DNA from: Acanthochromis polyacanthus
Lineage: Eukaryota; Chordata; Actinopteri; Pomacentridae
Reading direction: 5' to 3'
Length of the DNA: 64,000 bases
NCBI RefSeq assembly: GCF_021347895.1
Contig: NC_067117.1
Coordinates: 33,920,067 to 33,984,066, forward strand
In this document: positions 1 through 64,000 of the stretch, one piece after another
Position numbering within the stretch: position 1 is the stretch's first letter
Layout of the letters: the number at the start of each line of letters is the position of its first letter
Translations under genes and position numbers: made by a program
The notes under the pieces: generated by a model
Database searches by the model: none
What the model was told of the DNA's origin: nothing
Seen by the model: the letters and a program-made list of their open reading frames with translations, nothing else

Positions 1-106
<106 letters not shown>

Positions 107-887
107 TAGGAGATGTGATGTGACTCGTGTCATGCTGTATACCTACCAGATCTGCCTAACAGCCGTGAAGCACAGTGATTCCTTATATGCCCAAAAGATG
201 TGAGAAAAAACACACGTCCAATTTGTTTTAGCGACCAATTCCCGTTGTGTAGTTGTCTTTATGTGAAAGCGAGAGAACTGAGAAGTCACACTGAAAAATA
301 GTATACTTAGGGAAATTATTTTCATTTAGTATTGCTCACAGTTTAATAATAGGCCGAAAATATTCAATCGGTGAACAGAAACACTTCACAACTATAGCTG
401 TATTGGCTCTGGCTTTGATAGTGCTTTCAGATTATCGCACCTGAAACGTGTCTGCTGAGTAATCGCACTTTCACACCTCACATGTGGGGCTGTAAAAGGG
501 TCGTGGTTTACCATTAATGAACAACCCGGGACCAGTTATTTTCCCAATTCATGCTCACTACTTATGCAACCCAGGTGTTGTACAAGCACAGTCATATTTC
601 TGACAGTATTCAATGAGATGGTAACAAACAAATTTCCTATTAAGTGTTTTGGGAGGATTGGCCTCACAAGAGTTCCTACCTGTGTGTTAGAAGCGCAGAA
701 CTGAACCTACAATATGTGTCGCTGGTAAAAGTGATTGCCCACTCTGAACGGTGAAGGAAAAAGCTGTGCATCATAGAGAGGGGGAGATGCAGTGTCAATA
801 CAGTTCCTCTCCAGTCATTGATTTAACCCCTACACATGCGTCTGTATATCAAAGCTACATGTTAAGAAGTTTTTTCCGAGGGTGCCC

Positions 888-1009
888 TGGTAGCTCAGCA
901 GGTTGAGCGGGCGACCCATGAACAGGGGCTATAGTCCCCGATGCAGCGCCCCCCCCCTCCCTACTTTCTGCCTCTTCACTAACCTGTCAAAGCCAAAAAT
1001 GGCCAAAAA
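888..1009 (+). mobile_element. tRNA-derived SINE, family A
   Basis: The body opens with a tRNA-like head containing an A-box-like GGTAGCTCAGCAGGTTGAG, followed by a degraded anticodon arm, a C-rich stretch and a short tail ending in an A-run. It is flanked by near-identical 13-bp direct repeats (about 864-876 and 1010-1022, one mismatch), as expected for a retroposed copy. Related copies lie at 21524-21640 and, on the minus strand, 34963-35130. It cannot fold as a functional tRNA. Confidence 0.75.
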
Positions 1010-1429
1010 AAGAAGGTTTTTCTGTGAAAGTAATCCCTTCCTAGCTTAAAATGGCTGAGATTTAACCCTGCTTCCTCGAGAAAATGTGCATCTATGTAGT
1101 CAGTGCTTTTCTGTCCACCGTACTGCAGCTAGAGCTCACGAGTTAACCTACAAGTCCACTGTAAAATTGCTCTGCACTGCACGATGGCACAAACTTTCAA
1201 TAGTGGAACATTTCAGCCATACATGTTTGAGTTGGAAGCTGATTGCGAAGAAGAGTAATGGTACAGAAAGCCTGACTCTGCAAGCTGACAGAGCTGGTTC
1301 CTTAGGTTTGTTATGAAGCTGCTGAATCTGTGTTATTTTAAATAATTTTGGGTACACTGAGCTTATTTCACTTATGATATACCTTCAAGCATATGAAAAA
1401 AAAACATATGGACACATTAACATGTTAAC

Positions 1430-1670
1430 ATGGGGTGGCTGTGGCTCAGGTGGTAGAGGTTTGATTCCCGCTCTCGCCTAGTCATGTGCTGTTGTGTCCT
1501 TGGGCAAGACGCTTTACGTCAGTCTGCCCCAGGGCAGCTGTGGCTACAAATGTGGTTTACCACCACAGGAGTGAGAATGTGTGAGTGAATGAATAATGGA
1601 TCCCCTGTGAAGTGCTTTGAGTGCCCAGAAAAGCACTATATAAATCTAATTCGTTATTATTTAAAAAAAA
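1430..1670 (+). mobile_element. tRNA-derived SINE, V-SINE-like (family B)
   Basis: A tRNA-like head (GTGGCTCAGGTGGTAGAGG, then GGTTTGATTCCCGC) is followed by the conserved body TGTCCTTGGGCAAGAC and a tail ending GCACTATATAAAT and an A-run. This layout is typical of teleost V-SINE-type elements. The part between the A and B boxes is shortened. Confidence 0.7.
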
Positions 1671-2187
1671 ACTTGATTTTCACCAGAGGTGGGGTCTAAA
1701 ATATGAAAACAGTGACACACAGTCAGATAATCGCTTGTATGAAGAATGACTAAAGAGGGCTAGAAAGAGATGCTCATACGGTGACTGAGCTAGCCGACCA
1801 ACTACAGCATAAAGTCAGTGTGAATGTTGGAAAGTTGCAGAACTGGTCAAACTCAGACGCTCCTAATGATGAAGAAGGAGAAGGCCTCCAAAAGTATTTA
1901 TCCGTCTGACAAGCAGTTCTGACGAAGCATTCTGGCAGCTTAAAGCAGTCTGAGCAACATTGGAACATCACATTATTGCATTCGACTTTCAGCCTTAATG
2001 AAATTAATACCTTTAAGTAAGGGTTTAAAAGATGATATAAAAGTCTTGTACATTTGCACACAGTTTTCTCAATATTGGTGTAAAGTAAAGCTAAGACTTG
2101 ACTGCACTGTAGTATTGATATTGTTTTATTTCATATTGAAGGTGCTGAAAGACAACCTGAAGAAAAAATTGTCAAAGTAAAATAACA

Positions 2188-2546
2188 TCCATCCATCCTC
2201 TATACATCGCTTTATCCTCACTAGGGTCACGGGGGGTGCTGGAGTCTATCCCAGCTGACTCGGGCGAAGGCAGGGGACACCCTGGAGAGGTCACCAGTCT
2301 GTCACAGGGCTACATATACAGACGAACACTCACATTCACACCAACGGACAATTTAGAGTAATCAGTTAACCTCAGCATATTTTTGGACTGTGGGAGGAAG
2401 CCGGAGTACCCGGAGAAAACCCACGCATGCTCAGGGAGAACATGCAAACTCCATGCAGAAAGATCCCAGGCCCACCCCGGGAGTCGAACCAGGGATCTTC
2501 TTGCTGCAAGGCGAAAGTGCTAACCACTACTCCACTGAGCAGCCCG
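2188..2546 (-). mobile_element. tRNA-derived SINE, family C, with 12-bp target duplication
   Basis: Read on the minus strand it starts with a tRNA-like head (TAGTGGTTAGCAC, then CTGGTTCGACTCCC) and ends in GGATGGATGGA repeats. It is flanked by a perfect 12-bp direct repeat AGTAAAATAACA at 2176-2187 and 2547-2558, direct evidence of retroposition. Two more copies lie in chd5 intron 8. Confidence 0.85.
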
Positions 2547-3054
2547 AGTAAAATAACAGCAAAATACAAATAAATGTGATTGCTATGTACAAGTAGGTAT
2601 AATTGGGAAAACGGAATTAAAGTTCCGAGTTTACTAGAATGAATACACTAATAATAATACATGTGAACATTAATTCAGAATTTAAAGATATATTTGGTGC
2701 AAAATAGTGCAATGAATTGCTCACATGGCCACCAGAGGGTGATAGTAGCACCTACAGTCTTAGATGGAGGACTGCATGTGGAATAGAGTGATGTTATTAA
2801 CCCTAATCTAAAGTACATCTGTCATCAGAGCACTATGATTTAGTGACAACACGCATCTTTTGACCAATAATATAATAAAACCAAAGCAGAGCCCCTGTTT
2901 TAGTGCATTTGTGATCCAGTTAAGAGTTTTATTGCCTTCAGCTTTCATCTTTTGTTTCATATTTTCACTTGTTTATTCAAGCATTCAAGGAAATAGTAGG
3001 ATGCGCTAACAGTTCTGGAGGGCTTTTTTACTCTAAATTAGTTAAGAACACTAA

Positions 3055-3231
<177 letters not shown>

Positions 3232-3275
3232 ACTTGACACCACTCTTAATAAAATGTCAAAAGATGAAAACCAAA
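3232..3275 (+). terminator. rpl22: rpl22 3' UTR and polyadenylation signal
   Basis: An AATAAA hexamer lies at 3248-3253, only 17 bases after the stop codon, and is followed by a TG/T-rich stretch (about 3279-3305) suited to be the downstream element. The 3' UTR is therefore very short, about 40 bases, as is usual for ribosomal protein mRNAs. The exact cleavage base is inferred. Confidence 0.8.
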
Positions 3276-4140
3276 GTGCTGTCTTGTTTTTTGTTGTTGT
3301 TATTTTTGCTTTAATTGCTTTAATTTGTTCTTTTGTGGTCACAGAGCTGTGTTTGTTTCTACTAAAGTTATGGAGATAACTCTGCTCCCTTGTAATAATT
3401 ATCTTTTAACAAAGCCCAAAGTATTTGGATGCCAGATTAGAACAATATAAAAACTGTATTTTCTTCCACATTGTTTTAGATTCTCAAATCTTTTTTGGTC
3501 CGTTTATGTAAATTACGATGGTCCAATGATTTGCAAAAAGAGCAGAGCAAGTTAGAGTTAATGCACAGGCTTTTATTTCAGACTATAATTAAAGTAACAG
3601 CAGTAAAAAAAATTCCACTGCAGCATGTGCAGCTGGGACTCCTCCAGCTTTTGATTTGTGTATCTGAATACATGAAGAGAAGTTGACAGTCTTGCTCTCT
3701 GGTGAGCTCTCTGTGGGGCATCCTGTGTTACAGCTGTGGTAACCTTGACAACAGTTAGACCACTGGCAGGCAGGACTCCTCACAGCATGCACACATCAGC
3801 CTGTACTCGTCTATTTTCTTTCTTTGATTTTTCAAAAAAAAAAAATATATATATATTTGGTCAGGAGAAAGTGAAAATGCGATTATTGCGGTTTAAGGCT
3901 TCAATTTAAAATCTAAACTAGTCACAAAAAACTCGCATCCAGATGAGCTGTTGGTGCTGTGTTCTCCCTGCAGACAGCTCTGAGGGTGAACAGTGCAGCA
4001 TCTGACAGAGAAAGCAGCAGAAGTTTGTGTCTCAATCCTCCGGACTTCCAAAAGGAAATGGGCAGGCGACAGGCGCAGGGAGTGCAGCCTCCCATTAGCG
4101 GCACATGGCGATGGCGCACGGCGTGTTTCGCGCACTACTA
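3276..4140. other. rpl22-chd5 spacer
   Basis: No coding exon, SINE or transposon is recognised here. There is a short A-run followed by (AT)n near 3836-3857. Part of the downstream half may be upstream promoter of chd5. Confidence 0.6.
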
Positions 4141-4543
4141 GTTGGAAGTGGTAACTAGGAGAGTGTGACTAACTAGTTGTGGGGTGAAATTATGGGATGC
4201 ATCGTCATGGCAACAGACCAGACGTCACAATCTGGGCATGTGTGTTCCATTTTTGTCTTTCTTATTTTTCAGACTGGAAGACCTGGATAGAGATCAGTGG
4301 GAAAAAATATATTTATTTATTTTTTATTTTTATGTTTTTACTTTTTACTCCTGAAGAGAAAGCCCCCCCTACCCACTGCAAAAATATATATTATTAATAA
4401 AAAAAAGAGCGACGAATACTGTTCTGTTTTTTTTTTTTTTTTTTTTTTTTTTTGGGTGAAGAAAGAGACTGGGCTGCGGCGTCTGGAGGGTTAACTTTCA
4501 GTATTCCCAGCCTAAAAGGGGTTTGGGGGGCTATGAGATAAAG
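4141..4543 (+). promoter_or_regulatory. chd5: chd5 proximal promoter / 5' leader (inferred)
   Basis: This is the segment directly upstream of the chd5 start codon. It contains an RFX X-box-like site at 4201-4214 (13 of 14 positions of GTHNYYATRRNAAC), a CRE half-site (ACGTCAC, about 4222) and a 27-base T-run (4427-4453). No TATA box is obvious. The transcription start cannot be placed from sequence. The reading frame of the protein is closed upstream by TGA at 4457-4459, and 4544 is the first in-frame ATG after it. A two-codon upstream ORF sits at 4533-4541. Confidence 0.4.
4533..4541 (+). promoter_or_regulatory. minimal upstream ORF (Met-Arg-stop) before chd5 start
   Basis: ATG AGA TAA begins 11 bases before the chd5 start codon and ends 2 bases before it, in a different frame. 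If it lies in the mRNA leader, ribosomes would meet it first. Its position is seen directly; any effect on translation is inferred. Confidence 0.4.
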
Positions 4544-57520
<52,977 letters not shown>

Positions 57521-60300
57521 ACTAGCTCTGTAACACTGACCCGAGGTCAGAAACTCCCAGGGATGGAATCTGTATGGATGACTGCTGCCCATCTCTTAAC
57601 CACATCCTCCTCTGTCTCCTGCTCCTTTCCTGGCTCCAAAATCTCCAAAATCAAGCTCTCTGCTGTCTAAGGGCAAGGCGATTAACTTTTTAATTAATGC
57701 AGATGTATCTATCTTAACAATTGCACTTTTATCTTTCGAGGATCCTATAGCAGTCATTTCAGTAGATATGTGTTTTTGTTTACCTGCGATGTGGAAGCTG
57801 CGGATTTGGAGGAAAAACTGAGCAGCTTCTTAGAGAGAGGATTTTTTTCTGCCCTGCACTACAACACGAAACTCAAGCGACTTAGTGAGTTTCTGATGCT
57901 CTTGATTGGGGCTCATTCTAATTCTCGGAATGTGTGTTTTGTTCGTGCCAGCCTCGACGTTTTTCACTCTGCGTGCGCCCTGTTGCTTTTATCCATTTGC
58001 CTACTCACTGTACACTGTGACTGTGCCGCTCCGGAGCTTGTTTCCTGTGAAGACGAAAGAAATGGAGGATGTCCTCAGTCATCGTTTGATAGGGGATTGA
58101 TTTTTTTGAAGGCCAATATTGTTACTTTAACTGAATATGTGTTTTTTGTCATTCATGTTGTAACCAGTGGATAAAATATTGATTTGAAAGCATCAAAGAC
58201 TATTATCATGTATGCAGTAGCTGGACACAGTCTGTCTGAATCCTCTAAAGACTGCCACCTGCTGGTAACTTGGAAGAAGTCATTTCTGCCAAACATGCAG
58301 CGACACTTGACTGCAGCACCTAGGTAAAGGTTGGCCTCTTGTACTGTATATACTCAGAGACTGCTGTTTATTTTACCTCACATAGGTCTAATGATAGTGA
58401 AAATATGTACACATACATGGATGAAATCAGAAGAAGGCTTGGTGTTGAGCCGAAGAAACACCAGAAGTGACACAAAGGCTTTTTAATGCATTTTAGAGAA
58501 GACTGAGTATTTCTGTGTATGGTACAATATTTGTGATCCTTTCTATATTTGAATGTTAGTAGTGGCTGTAGAGCTTAACCCTAGGGCCATGACCAGTGGG
58601 ACTTGACTATAAACAGAGCTCATCTGGTCTACATACAGGGCTTCAGTGTTCACTCTGAGACCAGAGTCCTGAATGGAGGGTGGCTTTTGTTCCTCTTGTA
58701 TCCCAGGGACTTGCCCAGTTCCCTTTTAACTCTTAGGACTAAATAAGAACATATGTGCTTATGGTGCAGAGTCACCTTAAGTGTAGTATTTGACGCAAAC
58801 TGAGCTTTTGTTGGCTTCTCTTTATGTTAAGGTAAAAATCTGATGTATTTGGTCACTTGGTGCCATTAAAGAAGATAATCCAGAATGATTTGTTCCTCGA
58901 TGCAGTGCGTTTCCTCCACAGAGGTGAAGGCTGTGGATGGTGGTGTCACAGTCCCAACCTACATCTGAAGGAATATTCTCTGTATATCAGCTTTTAAAGA
59001 CCAATGTTGCACAGCATTACTCTTAGATGATGTCTTCACTTTCAGCTTCCTCATTTATGCTTTGCTTCTTTCAAGAGTGAGCATTTTCACCTATTGCTTT
59101 ACCTGCTGTTAGTTTGGTAGAACGACATATCTAGTCCACTTCATCTACAGTTATGATGTGCTAAAGTGACTGTCCACTAAGTAAAACAATCTTTTATAAA
59201 TTCAACCTTACTATATTTCATTTTTTATGAAGGCATTGCTAAAATGTTTGAACTCAAAGTGCAAATCTTTGTTGACATGTTTTTCTTTTTCCAAAGACCA
59301 GTGGCATTACCTGTTTGTATTATTGTCGCCATTGCCACAGCACTTATTTGAAATCGCTGGGATGACAATTGTGATTGACTAATCTAAAGTGAAGAGGTAG
59401 TGTTGTACAAAGTTGGTGAGTGTATTTTCTTACTCTCTTTTTGCCAATTCAAATGATTGTCCGGAGGTGCTCTCTTCTGAACCGTTTTCATTTACCAAGA
59501 TTGTGTAACTACAGCCTCTTTGTCCATCCTTCCTCAACACGCTAAAACTCTAACCCACCCCTGAAACATCGCCCTTTGGAAAGCACCACGAGAAGAACCT
59601 TGATCATATCAGTTTTGCGCTACTCTTCCTTAATGCTGATCAGTGCTGTTTTGTTTACTGTGTTTCTGTTCATGCCATCAGCTACTTGACCATGACATGG
59701 TTGGTTGACAGATAGAACCTCAGAAACATGTAAATACTTGAAAGATTTTTCAGAGATAAGTCCATGTCATATAGATTTTTGTATTAAACTGGAAAAAAAA
59801 GATGAATGTCTACTGGATGGTGTTGCCATAGAACTGCTATGTGCACCGTATGTGCTCATTCAATCAAAATCACGTCTTTTTCCCTCTGGAGCGACGATCG
59901 TGAGATGACGTCAAAAACACAATACTCCAATGAAATGCAATCAAACTGAAGTCAGTATGAATGTAATATCTGTTAAAAAAAGGCTTCAGTCTAATACTAT
60001 AAATATGTTAACAGTGTATGTACATGCTTATTAACATGGCTTCAAAAGCTACCAAAAGACCCTGACAAAAGGCACCTTTGTTGCAGTGAATGCACAGCAT
60101 GTGAAGCGTTTGATATGACGGTTCACTTTTGGGAGGTGGTAATGTATCTAGCATTTACAGACAATGAGCTCCAAGCTGTGTTATGGTTCTGATATTTGTG
60201 CTGTATAGCAATTGAATGAAAAAAAAGTGAATTGTCATCTTTTTATTTGTATTATGTGTATTTGTTCAATGTGTTTTAATAAATCTTCTGGACAACAGAA
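57521..60300 (+). other. chd5: chd5 3' UTR
   Basis: About 2.8 kb with no recognisable coding exon or mobile element, ending after AATAAA at 60278-60283. A perfect palindromic TGACGTCA occurs at 59906-59913, but its meaning in a 3' UTR is doubtful. The 3' end is inferred from the hexamer and the TG-rich sequence after it. Confidence 0.7.
60278..60283 (+). terminator. chd5: chd5 polyadenylation signal
   Basis: AATAAA followed within about 25 bases by CACGGTGTGATT, a TG-containing stretch. No equally good hexamer with downstream element was noticed earlier in the UTR. Confidence 0.7.
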
Positions 60301-62580
60301 ACACGGTGTGATTATTTCTTGCCCTGTAGTCAGTTTGAAGACAAATGAGGAAGCGTGAATAATTGAACTGAGTTGAGGAGGGCTTCACATTTAATTAACA
60401 TTCTTGACCTCATATGTTACCTTGTGTTCATTGTGCAGTGCCTTCCAGCTCGGCACAAGCTGCATGAGCCTGCAGAAGTGTAAATGTGATTAGAGGCTGA
60501 GAAAGAAGCACTGATGTAGTCAGTAAGAGACCAAAATAGAAGCTATTCACAGAGTCATAGAAGAGTCAAAGACAGTTTAAAAGCACCATGAGTACAAAAC
60601 CTCTGCATTTATTACTGCATAAATTTGCATTTTTTTTGACAATTTTAATTTTCTAAAATGCCAAACATCCAATCCACTCTTTTATATGGGACTCCACTAA
60701 ATTTCCTGAGGGAATTATTATGTTTTTTTTACTTCACTATTTATTTGTTACATCTTGCTTGCAGAGCTATGGTAAAGATGGAAGATGCACCATTTTCCAC
60801 AGCCACACAAAGAAACTTATTGAACAAACTGAGGATACTTAAACTCATGGAGCCTAAGGGTCAGTAAAACCAACAGGATGTGCATGAGGGTGGAGGTAAT
60901 GGGTGTGAGTTGTGAGATGCAAAAATCAATGTTATAGAAAAACATAAAGCAGCCTGGTATGCTGGAAACACTGAGCCCAAGTGAACCCTACCAGGCACCT
61001 ACAACCTAAACAGAACAAACAACTGACAAGAATAAGGCAAAGGGCAAAAGGTTTTACTTTCAAAACATGCGCATTTGAAAATATAAAATAGAATAGAATT
61101 AATTGATTGTCTTGGCAATGGATTTAGTGCACAAAAACTTAAGCACCAGAAAACAGTTTGAAAAATACATTCAGTATCTGCAAATATGATGTAAACGTAA
61201 TAATGGAAAAAACTCCCAAAAAACCCCAAATTGAAACAAAAAAAAAAACAGTGATATAGATTTTTTATTATTTATTTTATTTTATTTTAAAAAGATAACT
61301 TATTTGTTCTGTTAAAGTCATTATAAAAACAGTAGCTTAACTGCAAAAAGGCATATACTAGGTACAAATGTATGTAAACATACACTACTGTTCAAAAGTT
61401 TGCGTCCCACAGACAATTTCATGTTTACCATTTACTATCAATTTTCACCTGCAGAAACTCACCCACATTCTGTCAGTAAGAGCTCCACAGCTGCAGGGCC
61501 AAAATGAAAAACCTCTATGAGTAAAAGACTCAAGAAATACAGAAATTCTCTTTCTCCTTATTAAGTCAGAGTGAGATTAATGCATCTCTAGAAACAGTTG
61601 ACGTTTATACTTCCACTTAACATCTGTTAAATGCTGACGTTACTGAATCTGTTCTCTCAACTGGAACTCTGTGAAATTTCCACATAACAGAAACTGAGAA
61701 TGACAGTGTAACGTCCAGTTTAATCACAGCAGGTCTCATCACTGAATGTGCAACACAGACTTCAAAAAATAGTGGCCAGCCAGTTATGTTTTAATAGCAA
61801 ACAAAGCCTGTAGTTCTGGTAATGACACTTTTACAGTAAAAAGGGTTAAAGTACATTTAATAAAGTTGCAACACACAGGTGATAAAACAACATTATTTTT
61901 ATATGGTCCAAACAGATAAAACAATCTCAGACTGAAAGTGCAGTAAAATTCCATAATGTCTTTTAGGGAGTGAGAAATAACCTCTATACTTTCTTTCTTA
62001 GACGTAAACAAATGGAAGTCTTATCATTGTTATTGTTTGAATTTAAAATGTGAAAAATAAAGTAAATCTTGCTTTAGAGACATCACAGATACGCAGACAC
62101 AAGCTAAGTTCTGTTTTTTCCTCTCAATATTTTTGGTCTCATCATATATTCTCAGGTTTTATTTGTATCTGTGTTTTCTGAATAACATAATATCATTAAA
62201 TACTTAATCCAAATATATATTATGAACAAATTAATGAGTGAACATTATTATGTGTCTTAAGTCATGTCTTCAGGTGGTATGTAGGAATTTTGTACATTAA
62301 CTATGCATTTATGTATATTTATATTTTTACTACTTTTTGACCATGTTTTCCTTACTTAATAGAGGCTGAAGTAAAAAAGAATTTTATTGCAGAAAAGCAA
62401 TTATGTTTTTCACATATCCTGAACTAAATAATCAAATTAAAGCTTAACAGAACAGCCATGTTTTTTGTATTTAATTACATTTGCAAATTGTTATTTAGCA
62501 AGTTAAAATCAGTTCAAATATCACACATTTATTTTATCCAATTTATTTAGGAGCTTACTTCAATGTCTTCAGCTAAAAAA
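60301..62580. other. intergenic AT-rich spacer downstream of chd5
   Basis: No coding exon is recognised on either strand. A truncated fold-back MITE end lies at 61383-61432 (CACTACTGTTCAAAAGTTTG). In human the 3' neighbour of CHD5 is KCNAB2 in the opposite direction; no KCNAB2 exon is visible here. Confidence 0.65.
61383..61432. mobile_element. fold-back MITE end fragment, copy 7
   Basis: Only the first 50 bases of the element are left, flanked by TA on the left. Confidence 0.55.
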
Positions 62581-62609
62581 AAATTCGTTATTTCCGTCTT
62601 AAATCTCAG

Positions 62610-62813
62610 CCAATCACGAGAATTTCATAAAACTGACTCCAGTTCAGTCTGTGAACGACACCTTCATCCCATGCGGAAATGCTGTGAGACGGCATTGCCC
62701 CTAATTCCTGTTGTCCAGCCCACTTTTTTCCAAATGTCTCCCCTGATTGGTGCAAAAGCAAGCCCCGAGGCTTCTCATTGGCTGGAGCCTCGGCTTTGTC
62801 GCTTTGCCATTGG
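62610..62813. promoter_or_regulatory. cluster of four CCAAT boxes (candidate NF-Y promoter)
   Basis: CCAAT at 62610-62614 and its complement ATTGG at 62746-62750, 62777-62781 and 62809-62813. The last three are 31 and 32 bases apart, all in the same orientation. Regularly spaced CCAAT boxes are typical of NF-Y-driven promoters. The purine-rich segment that follows (62870-63040) would suit a 5' UTR. Confidence 0.5.
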
Positions 62814-63281
62814 CCAGCTGCTACTGAGAGCCCTCAGCCTGCTTTGTGCCGCTGTCTGGACAGCAGCAGGGGTCTGGAGAGGAGGAGTGAGAAAAAGCAA
62901 AGAAAGGACAGAATGAGACCGGACGGGCTGAGGGGTAGGGGGGGCATCTAAAAAAAAGAGGGACAGAGAAGGGAGATAGAGGGAGGAACACAACCAGACA
63001 GCCGAGGGAGGCAGAGAGAAAGGGGGAGGGAACGGAGAGGGTTACCTCATCCAGAGCTGCCAGTGCTCACGGTGCAGGGGAGAAGTTGTGGGAAAGTAAA
63101 CAGCACAGGAGAATTCCAATCTGTGTTCAGCCACTTGCAGCCTTCGCAGGACACTATAAAGATGAGTGAGCTGGACCCGGCAGTGTGGTAAAAGCTCAGT
63201 TTATGGGAGGTTACCAGGATTAAAGGGTCACCAGAGAGTGCCTGGAGCTTCTCGGAGGACACACTACTGAGGACAAGGAGG
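62814..63281 (+). other. candidate 5' non-coding exon of a downstream gene
   Basis: Downstream of the CCAAT cluster, sequence up to GACAAGGAG at 63281 is followed by a GTGAGA donor. No long reading frame is present, so it would be a leader exon. The gene it belongs to is not identifiable in the window. Confidence 0.3.
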
Positions 63282-64000
63282 TGAGAGGCGTATATATTTG
63301 TTGCCCTGCAAACACTCTCTCTCTTTCCTTCCTCCATTCTGTCTCTCCTCTCCCTCCTTCCCTCCCTCCCTCCCTCCCTCCACACTCTCAGCATGGTTAG
63401 CATGTTGCAAAGACAGCAGCTTTGTCCAAGGGGGCTATTGATGGAGAGGAGTTGGGGGTGGGTGTGCTGGTCTGTGCCTCTCTCTGTCTCCCTTTCTCAG
63501 TCCGGCAGCTACAGGGGCAGCTGAGTGGACGAGGAAATGTGGAGGAGAGCCGAGGATGAGGACGGCAGACACCCGAGTGGCCCTTTGGCAGAGTACACAC
63601 CATCATGGACGATTAAACCTGAGCCGGCCTCAGAGAGCCGGCAGGGATACAGAGCGCGAGGCCTTGTTATGATAACAGCAGTTCCTGAGACAGACACCAG
63701 CAAGGATGAGTGAGGGATTGGCGGCTTATCCCAGAACCCACACCTCTGGCCGGCTGTTTTTCAGCAGCATTGCACAGCTCCTCCAGTGCCTTGGGCTATA
63801 AAAAGAGATTCTCCGGCCTGGGCCTGGCCTACACAATTTCAGTTTGACGGTTGCTTCCCGGAGTACAATAGCCCCTCCCAGGATGGATTTCACGCTGCCT
63901 CCCAGCAGAACAGAGAGGGGGACACAGGGAGGAGAGGGGTGAAGGGGGAGCTAAGGGACCTCTGACCAACTAATTTGCATTTTGAGCTAGGACACTGTTT
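63282..64000. other. possible promoter/first-intron DNA of the downstream gene
   Basis: Contains a polypyrimidine run (63318-63383), a TATAAAAA at 63797-63804 and GC-richer sequence than the rest of the window. A 58-codon frame from ATG 63538 to TGA matches no family I know, and I do not call it a gene. Confidence 0.4.
63797..63804 (+). promoter_or_regulatory. TATA box candidate
   Basis: TATAAAAA in a GC-richer setting (GGGC before, GAG after). If used, transcription would start near 63825-63835. Confidence 0.35.

Noticed and set aside
888..960. Possible tRNA gene
   Set aside because: The A-box-like part is present but the T arm and acceptor stem do not form; the tail and flanking direct repeats show a SINE.
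57770..58174. 134-codon frame after the chd5 stop
   Set aside because: It lies within the 3' UTR before the poly(A) signal and shows no recognisable domain.
59906..59913. Palindromic CRE (TGACGTCA)
   Set aside because: An 8-base match inside a long 3' UTR; chance occurrence is likely and no promoter context is present.
63538..63713. 58-codon frame starting MWRRAEDEDGR
   Set aside because: It resembles no family I know, including the KCNAB2 N-terminus expected from human gene order; too short to call without transcript evidence.

Overview
The window looks like nuclear DNA of a ray-finned fish, probably a spiny-rayed (percomorph) teleost. Genes are split by GT-AG introns, vertebrate polyadenylation signals are present, and the introns carry tRNA-derived SINEs, an RTE-type LINE, Tc1 elements, fold-back MITEs and long microsatellites of the kind common in teleosts. 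The species cannot be told from the sequence.

Layout: (1) 1-3275 holds the last two coding exons of ribosomal protein gene rpl22 on the plus strand. (2) 3276-4543 is the short spacer and promoter/5' leader of the next gene. (3) 4544-57520 is one complete gene on the plus strand, chd5 (chromodomain helicase DNA-binding protein 5). I could thread 40 coding exons, all phase-compatible, totalling 6006 nt and 2001 residues. The domain order is CHDNT, PHD1, PHD2, two chromodomains, SNF2 ATPase ([12 protein letters not shown]), helicase-C, DUF1087, DUF1086 and CHDCT2. (4) 57521 to about 60300 is its 3' UTR, ending just after AATAAA. (5) 60301-64000 has no recognisable coding exon, but 62.6-63.9 kb looks like the promoter/5' end of another plus-strand gene: regularly spaced CCAAT boxes, purine-rich DNA, a splice donor and a TATA box.

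rpl22 followed by chd5 in the same orientation matches the arrangement known on human chromosome 1p36. Together with CHD5-type residues this identifies the paralogue. The encoded protein would be the ATP-dependent remodelling subunit of a NuRD-type complex; rpl22 encodes a 60S ribosomal protein and is related only by position.

Most of the remaining DNA is intronic and rich in mobile elements. The most notable is an apparently intact Tc1 transposon (37237-38871, uninterrupted 344-residue DD34E transposase, 213-bp inverted repeats) that begins 11 bp after the exon 24 splice donor. Others are a full-length but frameshifted RTE LINE with a perfect 18-bp target duplication (intron 9), a decayed minus-strand Tc1 element (intron 8), a Penelope-like fragment (intron 23), six or seven copies of a fold-back MITE and seven copies of an unclassified repeat. 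I found no wholly new biological system. The points worth a second look are the Tc1 at the splice site, two GC-AG introns, a two-codon upstream ORF, a cluster of RFX X-box motifs, telomere-like repeats inside a MITE and a SUMO-interaction-like C-terminus.
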